This document shows, piece by piece, positions 5,996 to 7,397 of a DNA stretch of 7,397 nucleotides; position 1 is the stretch's first letter, and every line of letters starts with the position of its first letter. Under the pieces are notes generated by a model. The model saw only the letters and a list, made by a program, of their open reading frames with translations. It was not told the DNA's origin and did not search any database. The position numbers and the translations under genes were made by a program. The DNA comes from Pseudobdellovibrionaceae bacterium (GTDB lineage Bacteria; Bdellovibrionota; Bdellovibrionia; Bdellovibrionales; Bdellovibrionaceae). Where the stretch lies: assembly GCA_947374445.1 (NCBI GenBank), contig CANCBY010000118.1:1-7397 (forward strand). Direction: 5' to 3'.

Positions 5996-6000
5996 ATACT
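5995..6000 (+). promoter_or_regulatory. Candidate -10 hexamer for the ATPase gene
   Basis: TATACT matches five of six consensus bases. It sits exactly between the two palindromes, with transcription predicted near 6007, inside unit 2. No good -35 hexamer is visible at 17-18 nt spacing, where unit 1 lies, so an activator or repressor binding the palindromes could control it. Confidence 0.4.
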
Positions 6001-6002
6001 TG

Positions 6003-6029
6003 CATTTTCCTAGTTCTACTAGGAAAATG
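6003..6029. repeat. Palindromic unit 2 of the twin array, next to the ATPase ribosome site
   Basis: The left arm is CATTTTCCTAGT (6003-6014), the spacer TCT, and the right arm the exact reverse complement (6018-6029). It is two arm bases longer than unit 1 and inverted relative to it (spacer TCT against AGA). The centres of the two units (5984 and 6016) are 32 bp apart, close to three helical turns. It ends 7 nt before the GGAGG at 6037, so a repressor bound here, or the RNA hairpin, could limit expression. Confidence 0.85.
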
Positions 6030-6036
6030 GAAAAGT

Positions 6037-6041
6037 GGAGG
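6037..6041 (+). promoter_or_regulatory. Ribosome binding site selecting TTG 6047 as ATPase start
   Basis: GGAGG lies 5 nt before TTG 6047. The upstream GTG at 6035 has only a distant AGGA inside the palindrome arm, so the TTG start is better supported. Confidence 0.55.
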
Positions 6042-6046
6042 CCTCA

Positions 6047-7225
6047 TTGAAGTACGCAAGAGTCTATGAAAAAGCAAAGACTTCTATTTTACTATTGGGC
6101 CCTCGAGGCACCGGTAAAAGTACTTTTATCAGAGAAGAAACCAAGCCTGATGTCATTATTGATCTATTGAAACAATCCACATTTCGACAGCTTTCTTTGA
6201 ACCCCAGCGATTTAGAAGAGCTGGTAGGTCACCTCAAAGCCAAAAGAATAGTTCTCATTGATGAGATTCAGAAAATACCGTCTCTAATGGACGAGGTTCA
6301 TCGCTTAATAGAACTCCGCGGTCTTGTATTTTTTTTGACAGGCTCTAGTGCACGAAAACTAAAAAAAGAAGGCGCTAACCTTCTTGCGGGTCGAGCGCTT
6401 TCAAAAAAAATGTACCCCTTATGCTTGAGGGAAATCGGTAAGACAAAATCAATTCGAAGTCTCTTATTTTCGGGCTGTTTACCAAGGTCAGTCACTGAAC
6501 CTGACAAAGAAATTATCAATGATTTTCTATTTACTTATGTAGAAACCTATCTCAAAGAAGAAATCTTTCAAGAGGGGCTTACTCGAAATTTAAATGAGTT
6601 CTCAAGATTTATTGAATTGGCAGGACAATTTCATGGGCAAATACTTAATTTTGAAAATCTTGCTCGTGAAATCGGAAAATCAGGAGACACAATCAAATCT
6701 TGGTTTCAAATATTGCAAGATACTTTAGTTGGCCAAATGATTGAGCCGTATCCCCTACGCCTTATCCCTAAAGAAAGTAAACATCCAAAATTTTATTACT
6801 TCGACTGCGGAGTAGCTCGAGCCGCAGAAGGGATAAAAGACATCGGAGATATCCCAGAGCGATTAGGATTTTATTTTGAAACACTTATTTTAAATGAACT
6901 TAAAGTTTATTTTGAGGTTAGAAAAAAACCCTATAAGATATTCTATTATAGTGTCTCATCCTATGGAGACATTGATTTTATTATTGAGATCAAACGTAAG
7001 ACAATGTCTGCTCCAGCTCAATTTGTGGCACTAGAGGTCAAGTTTTCGAAAACATGGAAAGCTGAATATGAAAAAGTTTTAGAGCGAGTTCATAATCTGT
7101 GCCCAAAGCAAATGATAAAATCACTGGGCGTCTATTTAGGCGAAAATCGATTAACTAAGGCTCATGTTGATGTTTTGCCACTGGAAACCTTTGTAGATCT
7201 TTTATGGCAAGACAAGCTGATTTAA
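6047..7225 (+). CDS. AAA_14/DUF4143-type ATP-binding protein
   Basis: This is a STAND/AAA-like ATPase whose family function is not established. The product has 392 residues from TTG 6047 (396 from GTG 6035), near the family norm of about 380-420. The AAA_14 domain shows Walker A GPRGTGKST (18-26), Walker B RIVLIDEIQKIP (67-78), a sensor-like FFLTGSSARKL (95-105) and the family-typical LAGRALSKKMYPL (113-125). A helical segment with a helix-turn-helix-like core follows (LAREIGKSGDTIKSWFQILQ, about 205-224). The DUF4143 C-terminus has KFYYFDCGVARAAEG (about 248-262), GFYFETLILNELK and a PD-(D/E)XK-like motif: Asp308 or Asp310 in GDIDF, then LEVK (329-332). All key residues look present, so it is probably intact. 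Base composition is low in GC (20/60 at 6541-6600, 15/60 at 6901-6960) compared with 28/60 at 5041-5100 in the SPOR gene, suggesting recent acquisition. It stands alone, preceded by the twin palindromes. Whether it acts in defence, toxin control or selfish maintenance cannot be told. Confidence 0.9.
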   Translation: MKYARVYEKAKTSILLLGPRGTGKSTFIREETKPDVIIDLLKQSTFRQLSLNPSDLEELVGHLKAKRIVLIDEIQKIPSLMDEVHRLIELRGLVFFLTGSSARKLKKEGANLLAGRALSKKMYPLCLREIGKTKSIRSLLFSGCLPRSVTEPDKEIINDFLFTYVETYLKEEIFQEGLTRNLNEFSRFIELAGQFHGQILNFENLAREIGKSGDTIKSWFQILQDTLVGQMIEPYPLRLIPKESKHPKFYYFDCGVARAAEGIKDIGDIPERLGFYFETLILNELKVYFEVRKKPYKIFYYSVSSYGDIDFIIEIKRKTMSAPAQFVALEVKFSKTWKAEYEKVLERVHNLCPKQMIKSLGVYLGENRLTKAHVDVLPLETFVDLLWQDKLI

Positions 7226-7397
7226 AATGTTCGTGCAATGTGAAAATTCTCCCCAATTCCCCATGTGCCCCACAAAATATAATTTTCAACTGTGCGATCA
7301 ACGATCAATGAGCTTTGCCCTGTGGTCTCTTTGAAGCTCGAATACTCCAACGAAAATACGAAGTCAGAGTAGCCCACCCCTGCTGCATAAGAGCGCA
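7222..7397 (-). CDS. C-terminus of a probable outer-membrane beta-barrel protein (partial)
   Basis: The minus strand is open from the right edge for 57 residues to a TAA at 7224-7222. The visible part reads as alternating strands with aromatic residues (RSYAAGVGYSDFVFSLEYSS, then VENYILWGTWGIGENFHI) and ends in Phe, the usual terminal residue of outer-membrane barrels recognised by BamA. The start and signal peptide lie outside the window, so the family is not identifiable. Its stop overlaps the stop of the ATPase gene (shared TTAA, 7222-7225), so the two genes converge without a terminator between them. Confidence 0.55.
   Translation of the reverse strand, partial: RSYAAGVGYSDFVFSLEYSSFKETTGQSSLIVDRTVENYILWGTWGIGENFHIARTF

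Noticed and set aside
5973..6029. CRISPR array, or a dif-type recombination site
   Set aside because: There are only two units, in opposite orientation, with a 7-bp gap instead of a spacer. The 10-12 bp arms with 3-bp centres do not fit the 11-6-11 layout of dif.
5880..7225. Insertion sequence or transposon
   Set aside because: There is no transposase. The palindromes occur only on the left side, and no matching terminal repeat or target duplication is seen near 7225.

Overview
The window reads as a chromosomal segment of a flagellated Gram-negative bacterium, most like a Bdellovibrio relative (phylum Bdellovibrionota) by gene content and protein style. That assignment is recognition, not a computed match. 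The evidence is a fliL-fliM-fliN-fliO-fliP operon with Gly/Ala-rich FliM and FliN N-termini, a membrane-anchored SPOR protein, an apparent outer-membrane barrel C-terminus ending in Phe, and moderate GC.

Minus strand, 3330 to 1: a flagellar operon encoding basal-body and export parts. FliL is a stator-associated membrane protein, FliM and FliN form the C-ring switch, and FliO and FliP belong to the export gate; FliP runs off the left edge. Gaps are 10-21 nt, and fliO/fliP share a GTGA stop/start overlap. A 16-base element upstream of fliL closely matches the sigma-54 -24/-12 consensus, so the operon is probably RpoN-dependent. Two small inverted repeats 100-120 bp further upstream are possible activator sites.

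Minus strand, 3520-4377: an inositol-monophosphatase (SuhB/IMPase) family enzyme with all metal-binding motifs. It is divergent from a plus-strand gene at 4490-5347 that encodes an inner-membrane protein with a His/Ala/Glu-rich periplasmic linker and a C-terminal SPOR (peptidoglycan-binding) domain.

Plus strand, 5436-5879: a small secreted protein with four cysteines, possibly of the DUF4430 beta-grasp type. The 5880-6046 gap after it is unusually rich in symmetry. It holds a perfect 32-bp palindrome, a shorter palindrome echoing its core, and two near-identical large inverted repeats of opposite orientation whose centres are 32 bp apart, around a good -10 hexamer.

These lie directly in front of an AT-rich gene (6047-7225) for an AAA_14/DUF4143-type ATPase with a central helix-turn-helix-like region and a PD-(D/E)XK-like C-terminus, probably a horizontally acquired accessory gene. 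Its stop codon overlaps the stop codon of a convergent minus-strand gene that enters from the right edge. The ATPase with its twin palindromes is the least explained part of the window.
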